From: Sulfurovum sp.
Lineage (GTDB): Bacteria; Campylobacterota; Campylobacteria; Campylobacterales; Sulfurovaceae
Direction: 5' to 3'
DNA: 13,648 bases
Assembly (NCBI GenBank): GCA_015663065.1
Contig: DQSX01000096.1
Coordinates: 1 to 13,648 of the forward strand
A model generated the notes under the pieces. It saw nothing but the letters and a program-made list of their open reading frames with translations. It searched no databases and was not told the origin of the DNA. This document shows, piece after piece, positions 1-6,496 of this stretch (its first letter is position 1; every line of letters starts with the position of its first letter). The position numbers were made by a program, and so were the translations under genes.

Positions 1-81
1 ATCTTCACGTGTCAATGCTTCCCCGGCAATGATCTTGATCGTTTCAAACTTTGCTTTTATCATTTTAATTTCATCTATCAT
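1..81 (-). CDS. 5' end of an unrecognised protein (partial, runs off left edge)
   Basis: The reverse strand opens at an ATG at 81-79 and stays open for 27 codons to the window edge, beginning MIDEIKMIKAKF. A GGAGA ribosome binding site at 89-93 lies 8 bases before the ATG, and a convincing promoter lies further upstream, so this is very likely the true start of a real gene. The visible peptide is charged and probably helical, with no signal peptide, and ends in GEALTRED at the edge. I do not recognise the family from 27 residues. An in-frame ATG at codon 7 has no better ribosome site. The promoter carries an FNR-type operator, so expression probably follows oxygen, nitrogen-oxide or redox status. 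The gene is separated from sppA by 87 bases and appears to have its own transcript. Confidence 0.6.
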   Translation of the reverse strand, partial: MIDEIKMIKAKFETIKIIAGEALTRED

Positions 82-114
82 TATTTTTTCTCCATAGCAT
101 AAATGTAAAGGTAA

Positions 115-120
115 ATTATA
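115..120 (-). promoter_or_regulatory. -10 box of the left-edge gene
   Basis: On the reverse strand these bases read TATAAT, a perfect sigma-70 -10 hexamer in an AT-rich stretch between sppA and the left-edge gene. Transcription would start near 108-109, leaving a leader of roughly 27 bases before the ATG at 81. No good -35 is visible, as expected for an activator-dependent promoter and for Campylobacterota, whose -35 boxes are poorly conserved. Confidence 0.6.
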
Positions 121-141
121 ACTTTTATATATGATATATTA

Positions 142-155
142 TTGATCTAAATCAA
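142..155 (-). promoter_or_regulatory. FNR/CRP-family operator (TTGAT-N4-ATCAA)
   Basis: The sequence is a perfect FNR-consensus dyad, TTGAT-N4-ATCAA, lying 21 bases upstream of the TATAAT box of the left-edge gene. Its centre (148.5) falls about 40-41 bases before the predicted transcription start. This is the class II activator position, where an FNR/CRP-family dimer touches RNA polymerase beside the -35 region. It is inferred that an FNR-like regulator activates the left-edge gene. The site lies downstream of sppA, so control of sppA is unlikely. Confidence 0.65.
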
Positions 156-168
156 TTAACTTAAATAA

Positions 169-1026
169 TTAAAATAATGAAGATTTCAATCCATAGAAAT
201 AATTCTGTAGCTGTAAAAGCGTTTTTCCTTCAAGTCTGTCCATAAAAGAGTCAAGTTTGTCTTTCTTCTTCCATACAGCTTTTGTAATATTGGCTTCGTG
301 CATAAGTGCTGTTTTTGCACTGCTTTTGACGCCGATCTCATCAATAAGTCCAGCCTCTTTAGCTCTTTTTGAAGAGAAGATGTGTGCATCTGCATAGCTT
401 TTTGCATCTTCTATTTTTAATCCTCTGGCCGCAGCTACATCCGATACAAAAAGCTCATAAGTGTCTTTTGTCAGTGTCTCAAGTTCTTCTCTCTCCTCTT
501 TTGTCCACTCTCTTGTAGGTGTGCCTGCCTCTTTAAAAGTTCCCTGTTTGACGATCTGTGTTTTTACACCGATGGTATCCATGAGTTCTTTAACATTCGC
601 ACTCTCCATGATCACGCCTATCGACCCGACAATGGACCCCGGATTGGCAATGATCTTTTTTGCATAGATGGAAGCATAATAACTTCCGCTTGCCATGATG
701 CCAGATGCGTAAGCAATGACAGGTTTGTGTGTTTGCAACTCTTTAATGGCATAGGCTATCTCAATGGAAGGAGGCACTGCCCCACCGGGAGAATTTACAT
801 TGAAAAGAACCCCTTTGATGTTTTTATCTTTCTGTGCTTCTTCGATCTCTTTCAAGATCTTATCTGCAGACAAAATCGGACCGCTTAACTTGATCTCCTG
901 TAGATTCACTTTTTCTAACGGTGTAGCGGTTTTTGGCATAAATACAACCGCAACAATAAGTAAAAAGAGCATGCCTTTAAAATGATCACCGATCCATTTG
1001 ATAAATTTTCCTATGGCACTAAACAT
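169..1026 (-). CDS. sppA: Signal peptide peptidase SppA (S49 family, short form)
   Basis: A membrane-anchored serine protease expected to degrade cleaved signal peptides and other membrane-embedded peptides. The 285-residue product has one N-terminal membrane segment (about residues 18-30) followed by a single S49 domain, the short form rather than the double-domain E. coli enzyme. The nucleophile is seen as Ser113 in MASGSYYAS, and the general-base lysine as Lys165 in GTFKEAG, aligning with the Ser/Lys dyad of Bacillus SppA. NSPGG (78-82) is the usual substrate-groove motif. The start is placed at ATG 1026, because GGAG at 1036-1033 sits 6 bases upstream; an ATG four codons earlier contains that GGAG. 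The gene overlaps the end of the mqnF-like gene by 8 bases (ATGTTTAG), so the two are translationally coupled. The same pairing occurs in Campylobacter, as I recall. Confidence 0.93.
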   Translation of the reverse strand: MFSAIGKFIKWIGDHFKGMLFLLIVAVVFMPKTATPLEKVNLQEIKLSGPILSADKILKEIEEAQKDKNIKGVLFNVNSPGGAVPPSIEIAYAIKELQTHKPVIAYASGIMASGSYYASIYAKKIIANPGSIVGSIGVIMESANVKELMDTIGVKTQIVKQGTFKEAGTPTREWTKEEREELETLTKDTYELFVSDVAAARGLKIEDAKSYADAHIFSSKRAKEAGLIDEIGVKSSAKTALMHEANITKAVWKKKDKLDSFMDRLEGKTLLQLQNYFYGLKSSLF

Positions 1027-2242
1027 ATTTTTCTCCATGTATATAAACTTGTGAGCAGACTTTGGTATGCAAAACAGTCCAAAGTGCGATCTCCTCTTCT
1101 CTCTTTGGTTCCTCTCTGAGTGTGACAACGGCAAAGTCTGCCACTTTCCCAACTTCTATTGACCCGCAATTCAGACCAAGTATCTCTGCAGCATCAGAGG
1201 TGACAGACCTGATAAGTCTGTTTGACAGTTCAAGTACAGGTGTCTGATAATGTAACATGACGGCCGCTCTGAGTTCATCAAAGATATTAAGTGAATCATT
1301 GGAACTCAGCCCGTCAGTAGCTACAGAATAGGGCATATTCAAGTCATGTAAAGTTTCTATAGAGAGCCTTCCGCATCCCAGGTAACGGTTGGAACGCGGG
1401 CAGTGTGCAATGGAGTGCCCTTTGTCTGCCAGATGTGCTAACTCCTCTTTTGTCGCCTGTGCTGCATGGGTAAAATGAGTAGGGTAAGCGTTAAAAGCAT
1501 ACATAAACTCATTTATATTCGTGACAGGTTTGGAAGTATTGAAATACTTCTCAAAAAAGCCTTTAAGCTCTCCTTCTCCCTCTTCAAGCCATTGGCGTTC
1601 TGCCTGTGATTCCAGGAAGTGTGCGCTTAGAGGCAAACTGTTCTGTTTTGCTACATTGACCGCTTTTTGCAGAATAATAGGATGCACGGAGTAGGGTGAA
1701 TGAATGGCAACAGCAGGCGTGATAAAGCTACTGCTTTCGCAGGACTGTGAAGCTTTTACTCTCTCCAAAAAGTCACCATACAGCATATCTGCATACTGGG
1801 CATTTGATCCAATGAGTTCATTGAAAAAAACAACACGCTGAGGAGCCTTTTCACATACTTCAAGTTCATTGCCAAAACTGGAAATGGCTCCAAATGTGGT
1901 GATGCCGGAATGTAACATTTCATTACACTCATTCATCATCATCTCATTGTTACATGAGCCGACAAGGTCCTCTCTGTGTTCTATGACTGTGTCCAGCCAC
2001 GGCATGAAAGAACCGTATTTAAGAGAAGTTTTATTGGCTGAAAATTCCAAATGTACATGGGTGTTTATGAAACCGGGGTAGATGACAGAATTTTTTTCTG
2101 TAAAAATAACTTCGGCATCAGGGTATTTTTCCTGAAGGGTTTCCAGGGTATCTATGGCTTTAATAGTCTGTGTAAATGCGATGGCCTGCTCTTTTACAAA
2201 ACCGTCGGGCGTGTAAATGTAGTCTGCTGAAAGTATGGTCAT
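1019..2242 (-). CDS. mqnF: Aminofutalosine deaminase-type amidohydrolase (MqnF-like)
   Basis: A 407-residue metal-dependent amidohydrolase of the chlorohydrolase/TRZ group. In Campylobacterota this branch is annotated as 6-amino-6-deoxyfutalosine deaminase, and to my recollection a Nitratiruptor homologue was shown to have that activity. The reaction converts aminodeoxyfutalosine to futalosine in menaquinone synthesis. Metal and catalytic residues are visible in order: His62 and His64 (HVH after PGFINT), His208 with Glu211 (SAHFLES), His280 (AHCPRSNRYL) and Asp310 (ATDGLSSND), in a TIM-barrel flanked by the usual N- and C-terminal beta segments. The start ATG at 2242 follows a GAGAG ribosome site. 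It lies 23 bases after yegP and overlaps sppA, so it is the middle gene of a three-gene operon. The substrate is inferred; S-adenosylhomocysteine or another adenosine-type nucleoside is an alternative. Confidence 0.82.
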   Translation of the reverse strand: MTILSADYIYTPDGFVKEQAIAFTQTIKAIDTLETLQEKYPDAEVIFTEKNSVIYPGFINTHVHLEFSANKTSLKYGSFMPWLDTVIEHREDLVGSCNNEMMMNECNEMLHSGITTFGAISSFGNELEVCEKAPQRVVFFNELIGSNAQYADMLYGDFLERVKASQSCESSSFITPAVAIHSPYSVHPIILQKAVNVAKQNSLPLSAHFLESQAERQWLEEGEGELKGFFEKYFNTSKPVTNINEFMYAFNAYPTHFTHAAQATKEELAHLADKGHSIAHCPRSNRYLGCGRLSIETLHDLNMPYSVATDGLSSNDSLNIFDELRAAVMLHYQTPVLELSNRLIRSVTSDAAEILGLNCGSIEVGKVADFAVVTLREEPKREEEIALWTVLHTKVCSQVYIHGEKYV

Positions 2243-2265
2243 TTCTCTCTCTTTAATGGGTGCAA

Positions 2266-2604
2266 CTAAGCAATAGTCAAATCAACGATCTCAGCTTCTG
2301 CTGCATTTTTCTTTACTGACGCAATACCTTTATCACGTGATGCGGCTGTTTTATAAGACTGGCTTACACCGATCACTTGAGCATTCGCAGCTTTTAAGTT
2401 AAATGCATGTTTTCCAGCTTTTGTTTCATTTCTTTCATAGCGGGCATCATCTGCTGCATTTTTCTTCACGGACTCAATGCCGTTGATACAACCTGCTTTT
2501 GCTTTGTAACCCTCACTGGCCAAAATGTTCTGACCATTGGCCGACTTCAATCGAAAACGAAATTCACCAGCCTTATCATTGTATATTTCAAATTTAGCAC
2601 TCAT
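2266..2604 (-). CDS. YegP family protein, two DUF1508 repeats
   Basis: A 112-residue soluble protein made of two tandem YegP/DUF1508 units, about residues 4-50 and 56-101. Each has an aromatic start (FEIY, YERN), a middle strand (FRFRLKSANGQ, HAFNLKAANAQ), a YKxxA turn and a closing helix (GIESVKKNA, GIASVKKNA). The near-identity of the closing helices shows an internal duplication. The family is widespread and small, with no firmly established biochemical role. The start is supported by AAAGGA at 2616-2611, 6 bases before the ATG, and by a promoter directly upstream. It leads the operon with the mqnF-like gene and sppA, but its function is not tied to either as far as the sequence shows. Lysine/alanine-rich composition suggests high expression, which is an inference. 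Confidence 0.85.
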   Translation of the reverse strand: MSAKFEIYNDKAGEFRFRLKSANGQNILASEGYKAKAGCINGIESVKKNAADDARYERNETKAGKHAFNLKAANAQVIGVSQSYKTAASRDKGIASVKKNAAEAEIVDLTIA

Positions 2605-2640
2605 ATTTTTTCCTTTGTTTGTAAATTTAGAGATCTCCTT

Positions 2641-2649
2641 ATTGTAGCA
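2641..2649 (-). promoter_or_regulatory. Extended -10 promoter for the yegP-mqnF-sppA operon
   Basis: The reverse strand reads TGCTACAAT here, an extended -10 of the TG-N-TAnAAT type, 36 bases before the yegP start. The nifJ promoter uses the closely similar TGCTATAAT. No clear -35 is seen. An AAGGAG at 2640-2635 lies at the likely transcription start and has no start codon behind it, so it is probably fortuitous. Confidence 0.5.
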
Positions 2650-2725
2650 TAAAGTTTTAGCTAGTTTGAGCTGTTGAACGGGTATATAGTTTGATTTATT
2701 TTTTTATGGGAAGACATTAAACAAA

Positions 2726-2737
2726 TTTAGATAAAAT
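2726..2737 (+). promoter_or_regulatory. Probable -10 region of the aroQ operon
   Basis: TTTAGATAAAAT contains a TAAAAT hexamer (2732-2737) preceded by a T-rich stretch, in the style of Campylobacterota housekeeping promoters. It is 28 bases before the aroQ ATG and faces away from the yegP promoter, so the region 2605-2765 is a divergent promoter pair. No -35 match is evident. Confidence 0.4.
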
Positions 2738-2765
2738 AATAGCCAAATTATAAAAAGGTAACAGA

Positions 2766-3257
2766 ATGAAAATAGTAGTGATCCAAGGTCCAAATTTAAA
2801 TATGCTCGGTATTAGAGAACAGAATGTTTACGGTCCAATGAAGTTAGAAGATATCCACGGACAGATGAAGTCTTATGCGGAGCAGAACAAGTTGGAAATT
2901 GAATTTTTTCAGTCAAATTTAGAGGGTGAGATCGTTGATCGTATCCAGGAGTGTATCGGTGATGCAGATGGTATCATTATTAACCCGGCAGCCTACACGC
3001 ATACATCTATCGCTATTCGTGATGCGATCGCTGCAGTGCAGCTTCCTACACTTGAAGTACACCTCTCAAACATACACCAAAGAGAAGAGTTCAGACACAA
3101 GTCACTTACAGCACCGGTATGTGCAGGTCAGATCGTAGGTATGGGACCGTTTGGTTACCATCTGGCAATGGTTGGAATGACGCAGATATTGAATGAAGTA
3201 GCCGCAATGAAACAGCAGCAGGCCAAAGCGCAGGCAGCAGTACAGGCTAAAGCGTAG
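2766..3257 (+). CDS. aroQ: 3-dehydroquinate dehydratase, type II
   Basis: Catalyses dehydration of 3-dehydroquinate to 3-dehydroshikimate, the third step of the shikimate pathway, as a cytosolic dodecamer. All type II signatures are present: GPNLNMLGIRE (8-18) with Arg17, the catalytic Tyr22 in VYG, FQSNLEGE (48-55), the INPAAYTHTS loop (72-81) with Asn73, and EVHLSN (97-102) with His99, followed by Arg110. The last 15 or so residues (QQQAKAQAAVQAKA) are a low-complexity Gln/Ala/Lys tail beyond the usual fold, making 163 residues against about 145-160 for the family. AAGG at 2755-2758 precedes the ATG by 7 bases. It is the first gene of a six-gene plus-strand operon, and the aroQ > peptidase > folK > flhF order is typical for Campylobacterota. 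Confidence 0.96.
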   Translation: MKIVVIQGPNLNMLGIREQNVYGPMKLEDIHGQMKSYAEQNKLEIEFFQSNLEGEIVDRIQECIGDADGIIINPAAYTHTSIAIRDAIAAVQLPTLEVHLSNIHQREEFRHKSLTAPVCAGQIVGMGPFGYHLAMVGMTQILNEVAAMKQQQAKAQAAVQAKA

Positions 3258-3276
3258 CTTCGACAGGCTCAGCTAC
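3254..3276. repeat. Short palindrome, REP-like (GTAGCT...AGCTAC)
   Basis: A 6-bp inverted repeat, GTAGCT and AGCTAC, surrounds TCGACAGGCTC and begins within the last codons of aroQ, overlapping its TAG stop. The core CTTCGACAGGCTCAG matches, from memory, a short palindromic element scattered through many bacterial genomes. Copy number cannot be judged from this window. Confidence 0.5.
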
Positions 3277-3282
3277 CAAATG

Positions 3283-3312
3283 TCTCGTTCCATACAAAGC
3301 AAAGGAACGAGA
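3283..3312. repeat. Second REP-like inverted repeat (TCTCGTTCC...GGAACGAGA)
   Basis: A perfect 9-bp stem, TCTCGTTCC against GGAACGAGA, encloses a 12-base loop. It resembles the dispersed CGTTCC/GGAACG palindromes known in many genomes and often associated with REP-type elements. No run of T follows, so it is a poor intrinsic terminator, but the hairpin could still protect or trim the aroQ-pepP transcript. Confidence 0.55.
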
Positions 3313-3344
3313 ATCATACTCTCTTCACTTTTCAAAGGTGTCTT

Positions 3345-4367
3345 ATGAATTACATGTTAAAAGATGAAAATGCGATCTATTATGAATGTGGCTATTCTTG
3401 TGACAATGCACTTTATCTCTCTTTGGGTTCAGAATCATTCTTTATCACTGATAGCCGTTATACCATTGATGCCCGGCAAAATGTAAAAGGTGCAAAGGTT
3501 GTGATAGACGGTAACCTTTATGGACGTGCTGTAAAGTTACTCAAAAAAGCCAAAGTCAGAAAAGTTGTTTTTGATCCTAAAGAGTGGTCAGTAGCAGGAT
3601 TTGAGAAAGTAACTTCTCAATGTAAAATTACTTTTAAACCAGAGTTAGATCTTTCACATAAAAAGCGTATCATTAAAAGTAATGAAGAGTTGAAGATATT
3701 GGCTAAGGCTGCAAAGCTTGGAGCCAAAGCATTTAAAACATTGGCTAAAGAGTTCAATAACAAAAATGGTTTTGGAAAGAGTGAGTATGATCTAACCCAT
3801 ACAGCAAAGTCTGTTCTGGGTGATTTTGGAAAATATGAATTGAGTTTTGATCCTATTGTCGCAGTGAATGCAAATGCAGCTAAACCTCATGCTATGCCTA
3901 GCAAAAAGAAACTGAAGAAGGGTGACCTTTTACTTGTGGATGCAGGGTTGAAATATAAACGTTACTGTTCAGACCGTACACGTACTGTAGAAGCAGGTAA
4001 AGACTTTAAGTTTAATACCAAGCAAACGTTTAAACGTAAAAAGATACAAAAAGCATACGACACTGTACTTAAAGCCCATGACAATGCCATAGCCAAAGCC
4101 CGTTCTGGTATGAAAGCCAAAAAGGTAGATGCTTTAACACGTGATATTGTAAAAAAAGCAGGGTTTGGAGAGTTTTATGTACACTCAACCGGACATGGTG
4201 TAGGGCTGGACATTCATGAAATGCCATATATCTCTACAAAGTCCGATACCATCATAGAAGATGGTATGGTTTACACGATAGAACCGGGTATCTACATTCC
4301 CGGAGAGTTTGGTATACGTATTGAAGATATGGTAGCAATGATAGATGGCAAAGCGGTAGTACTGTAG
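3345..4367 (+). CDS. M24 metallopeptidase, Xaa-Pro aminopeptidase/dipeptidase type
   Basis: A 340-residue cytosolic peptidase that should release an N-terminal residue next to proline, aiding peptide turnover. It has an N-terminal creatinase-like domain (about 1-110) and a pita-bread catalytic domain. The five metal ligands are all visible: Asp199 (VDAG), Asp210 (SDRTRT), His284 (TGHGVG), Glu313 (IEPG) and Glu327 (RIED), plus the conserved His182 (KPHAMPS). A lysine-rich insert lies around 219-236 (FKFNTKQTFKRKK). The ATG at 3345 has AAAGG 6 bases upstream. An ATG at codon 4 is possible but less well placed. The family member is called PepP or PepQ in related genomes and the sequence alone does not settle which. 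The gene sits between the REP-like palindromes and folK. Confidence 0.9.
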   Translation: MNYMLKDENAIYYECGYSCDNALYLSLGSESFFITDSRYTIDARQNVKGAKVVIDGNLYGRAVKLLKKAKVRKVVFDPKEWSVAGFEKVTSQCKITFKPELDLSHKKRIIKSNEELKILAKAAKLGAKAFKTLAKEFNNKNGFGKSEYDLTHTAKSVLGDFGKYELSFDPIVAVNANAAKPHAMPSKKKLKKGDLLLVDAGLKYKRYCSDRTRTVEAGKDFKFNTKQTFKRKKIQKAYDTVLKAHDNAIAKARSGMKAKKVDALTRDIVKKAGFGEFYVHSTGHGVGLDIHEMPYISTKSDTIIEDGMVYTIEPGIYIPGEFGIRIEDMVAMIDGKAVVL

Positions 4368-4403
4368 GGTATTGTGTCCCCACAACACGCTACGAGGGTT
4401 AAA

Positions 4404-4898
4404 ATGGTTAAAAGAAAAATATTGAATGAAAAACATACATTGATTTTCACACAACATTTCCCCTACAATAGAAAAAATAGATATGTGAAAAAGCATAAAG
4501 CCTTACTTGGAATAGGTGGAAACATTGGTAATGTACTGCGTCGTTTTGAACATCTTTTTTACTATTTTAAAAAGTCAAAACTTGTGATGCTCATTGAGAC
4601 AGCGCCCATTCTGAGGAATCCACCTTTTGGCTATGTCGAGCAGGCATATTTTTATAATTCACTGCTCCTGATAGAGACGAACTTGACACCAAGAGCTTTA
4701 CTTCGGTATATTTTACGGGTAGAGAAACGTTTTGGCCGTAAACGCCTTTTTAAAGATGGTCCCAGAACACTGGATATAGATATGATATTTTATGAAAATG
4801 CTACAATGATGACAAAAGAGTTGACACTGCCGCATCCGCAGTGGATGAATCGGCCTTCTGTGTTGGTACCATTATCGAAAATGAAGAGTAAATTTTAA
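4404..4898 (+). CDS. folK: 6-hydroxymethyl-7,8-dihydropterin pyrophosphokinase
   Basis: Transfers pyrophosphate from ATP to 6-hydroxymethyl-dihydropterin in folate synthesis. The HPPK signatures are GGNIGN (38-43), NPPFGYVEQ with FYNSLL, and GPRTLDIDMIFY (119-130), whose Asp124 and Asp126 correspond to the two magnesium-binding aspartates. LPHPQW and RPSVLVPL close the domain. The chosen ATG has GAGGG at 4394-4398, 5 bases upstream, giving 164 residues. A GTG at 4374 would add ten residues but has no ribosome site. Even so, about 30 basic and aromatic residues precede the usual HPPK start, an N-terminal extension absent from the E. coli enzyme. It follows the peptidase by 36 bases and precedes flhF by 10. 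Confidence 0.92.
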   Translation: MVKRKILNEKHTLIFTQHFPYNRKNRYVKKHKALLGIGGNIGNVLRRFEHLFYYFKKSKLVMLIETAPILRNPPFGYVEQAYFYNSLLLIETNLTPRALLRYILRVEKRFGRKRLFKDGPRTLDIDMIFYENATMMTKELTLPHPQWMNRPSVLVPLSKMKSKF

Positions 4899-4908
4899 AG
4901 GTAGAGTG

Positions 4909-6027
4909 ATGATAAACGAAACATTTGTAGCTTCTGATCCTAAAAGTGCGTATGAACAAGCGGTGAAGAAGTATGGAGATGATGTCTCTATTGTCTCTGC
5001 AAAACAGCTGCGATATGATGATGATACCTTACGTTGTGAAGTGGTCATAGCCGTACCTTCCAAACTTTTTATGGAAAAGTCTTTTGGGGATCAGTCTTTC
5101 AAAAAACAAGAAGCGCAACAAAAAGAGGACGTATATGAAGAACAGGAAGAGGAAGCACTTATTTCAGAGATCGGTGAACTGAAAGCACAGCTTGAAGTCA
5201 TGAAAGAAGGGATGTTTACGGAACTAAAGCTTGAGAATACGGTCCTTTCTGAAGTGAAAGCACTTTTTAGAAGAAAAGGGATCGCAGAGCAATGGCTCGA
5301 CAGCATTTTGAACTCCCTCATAGGCAGCTCTTTGGCAGACGATAAAGCACTGCTTGTCTCTTATCTCATAGAAGAGATCGATGAAGCATTAAAGGTAAAA
5401 GAAGAAGAGCTGGGCAACACTTTAAAGGTTATGATGCTGGTAGGCCCGACAGGTGTGGGCAAAACGACGACCATTGCGAAGTTGGCAGCACGTTATGCCT
5501 ACCTTCTGGAGAGACCTTACAAGGTGGCTTTACTCAATCTAGACAGCTATAAGGTCGGTGCCATTGAGCAACTTGAACACTATGCAGACATTATGCAGAT
5601 AGAGCATATTTCCATTACTTCTATAGAAGATTTTAAAGAACAGATTGAAGCACTGCAGGACCATGATGTGATCCTTGTCGATACAGCAGGGATGTCTCCA
5701 TACGACACACATAAGTTCATTAATATTGTGGAGTTTGTCAATTCTGACATTACGCTGGATATGGAAGTGGACCTGGTACTCTCAGCAACGGTCAAGTATG
5801 AAGATATGGAAGATATTTATAAAAATTTCTCATTTTTGAACCTTGACTCTGTCATTATTTCCAAATTTGATGAAACCAAACATTTTGGCACACTGTTGAA
5901 CTTTATGTTGCTCTATGATCTTCCCATGTCTTATTTCTCTGTGGGGCAGGAAGTACCAGATGATCTTTTACCTGCGAGTAAAGAGTACCTGCTGGAACAA
6001 TTTATTGGTGATATGAATGAAGGGTGA
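4909..6027 (+). CDS. flhF: FlhF, SRP-type GTPase
   Basis: A 372-residue SRP-family GTPase. FlhF normally directs polar placement of the first flagellar parts and, in Campylobacterota, also affects flagellar gene expression. Domains: an N-terminal segment with SDPKSAYEQAVKKYG (9-23), an acidic coiled-coil-like linker (about 66-110), an N domain (about 110-165) and the G domain. Motifs are P-loop GPTGVGKTT (179-187), LDSYKVGAIEQL (211-222), DTAGMSPYD (258-266) and SKFDE (318-322). The arginine usual after DTAG is a methionine here. It is shorter than the roughly 450-480 residues of Campylobacter/Helicobacter FlhF, mainly in the linker. ATG 4909 is preferred over GTG 4906, because AAAGG (4897-4901) is 7 bases from the ATG. 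All GTPase motifs are intact, arguing against decay. The usual partner gene flhG is not next to it. Confidence 0.93.
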   Translation: MINETFVASDPKSAYEQAVKKYGDDVSIVSAKQLRYDDDTLRCEVVIAVPSKLFMEKSFGDQSFKKQEAQQKEDVYEEQEEEALISEIGELKAQLEVMKEGMFTELKLENTVLSEVKALFRRKGIAEQWLDSILNSLIGSSLADDKALLVSYLIEEIDEALKVKEEELGNTLKVMMLVGPTGVGKTTTIAKLAARYAYLLERPYKVALLNLDSYKVGAIEQLEHYADIMQIEHISITSIEDFKEQIEALQDHDVILVDTAGMSPYDTHKFINIVEFVNSDITLDMEVDLVLSATVKYEDMEDIYKNFSFLNLDSVIISKFDETKHFGTLLNFMLLYDLPMSYFSVGQEVPDDLLPASKEYLLEQFIGDMNEG

Positions 6028-6496
6028 GACACAAACTGTGCATTTGCAAAAGATGATGCAAAAACACAAACATTATCCTGAGTATGATCTTGTGCTGCCT
6101 TTTTTCTATATAAAAAAGAAAAACCTTAAAGGTTTTGAAGCAGGTGATATCTTGCTTCTGGGTTTGGATGTGATAGATCTTTATTTTGCCCAAGAGGGGA
6201 AATATTGTGCAAAAGTGAAACTTGAAAACCATTCTGAAACTGTAAAAATATGCATTGAAGCGTTAATAAAAGAGACGATCGTTCCAAATAATAGTAAAAA
6301 ATATGAAAAAATATACTGCGCTTTGGGACGTCTTCAGTGCAGAAAACTTGAAGTGGGGCATAAGGTAGAGTTGTCTGCAGTGGAATTAAACAATGTTGAA
6401 CTGTTTTTGGCTGCTAAAAAGCTGGCGGATGCAAAGCTGGTTTCCGTAGATGATGAGATAGCCATAGAGATAACAGAGGTGAAGCACAATGGATAA
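6017..6496 (+). CDS. Small protein with probable tandem SPOA (FliN/SctQ-like) domains
   Basis: A 159-residue protein, not a standard annotated family to my eye. Residues about 99-154 follow the FliN C-terminal SPOA pattern. LGRLQ corresponds to LGRTR; then come VGHKVEL, a strand NVELFLAAKKLADAKLV matching DILINGYLIAQGEV, and VDDEIAIEITEV matching ADKYGVRITDI. Residues about 38-80 (GDILLLGL, GKYCAKVKL, ETVKICI) look like a degenerate first SPOA unit. Tandem SPOA domains occur in type III secretion and flagellar C-ring proteins. The ATG at 6017 lies inside the end of flhF (11-base overlap), and the gene overlaps mnmA by 8 bases, so it is translationally coupled at both ends. In Campylobacter the fliM and fliY genes lie a few genes after flhF, so this could be a reduced relic or a repurposed protein. 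The SPOA call rests on pattern matching by eye. Confidence 0.55.
   Translation: MKGETQTVHLQKMMQKHKHYPEYDLVLPFFYIKKKNLKGFEAGDILLLGLDVIDLYFAQEGKYCAKVKLENHSETVKICIEALIKETIVPNNSKKYEKIYCALGRLQCRKLEVGHKVELSAVELNNVELFLAAKKLADAKLVSVDDEIAIEITEVKHNG

Noticed and set aside
1027..1152. Upstream extension of the sppA reading frame
   Set aside because: The extension lies within the 3' end of the mqnF-like gene in another frame, and the GGAG ribosome site points to ATG 1026.
4372..4385. Small hairpin TTGTG-TCCC-CACAA between the peptidase gene and folK
   Set aside because: A 5-bp stem with no T-run inside a continuous operon is too weak to call a terminator or a regulatory site.
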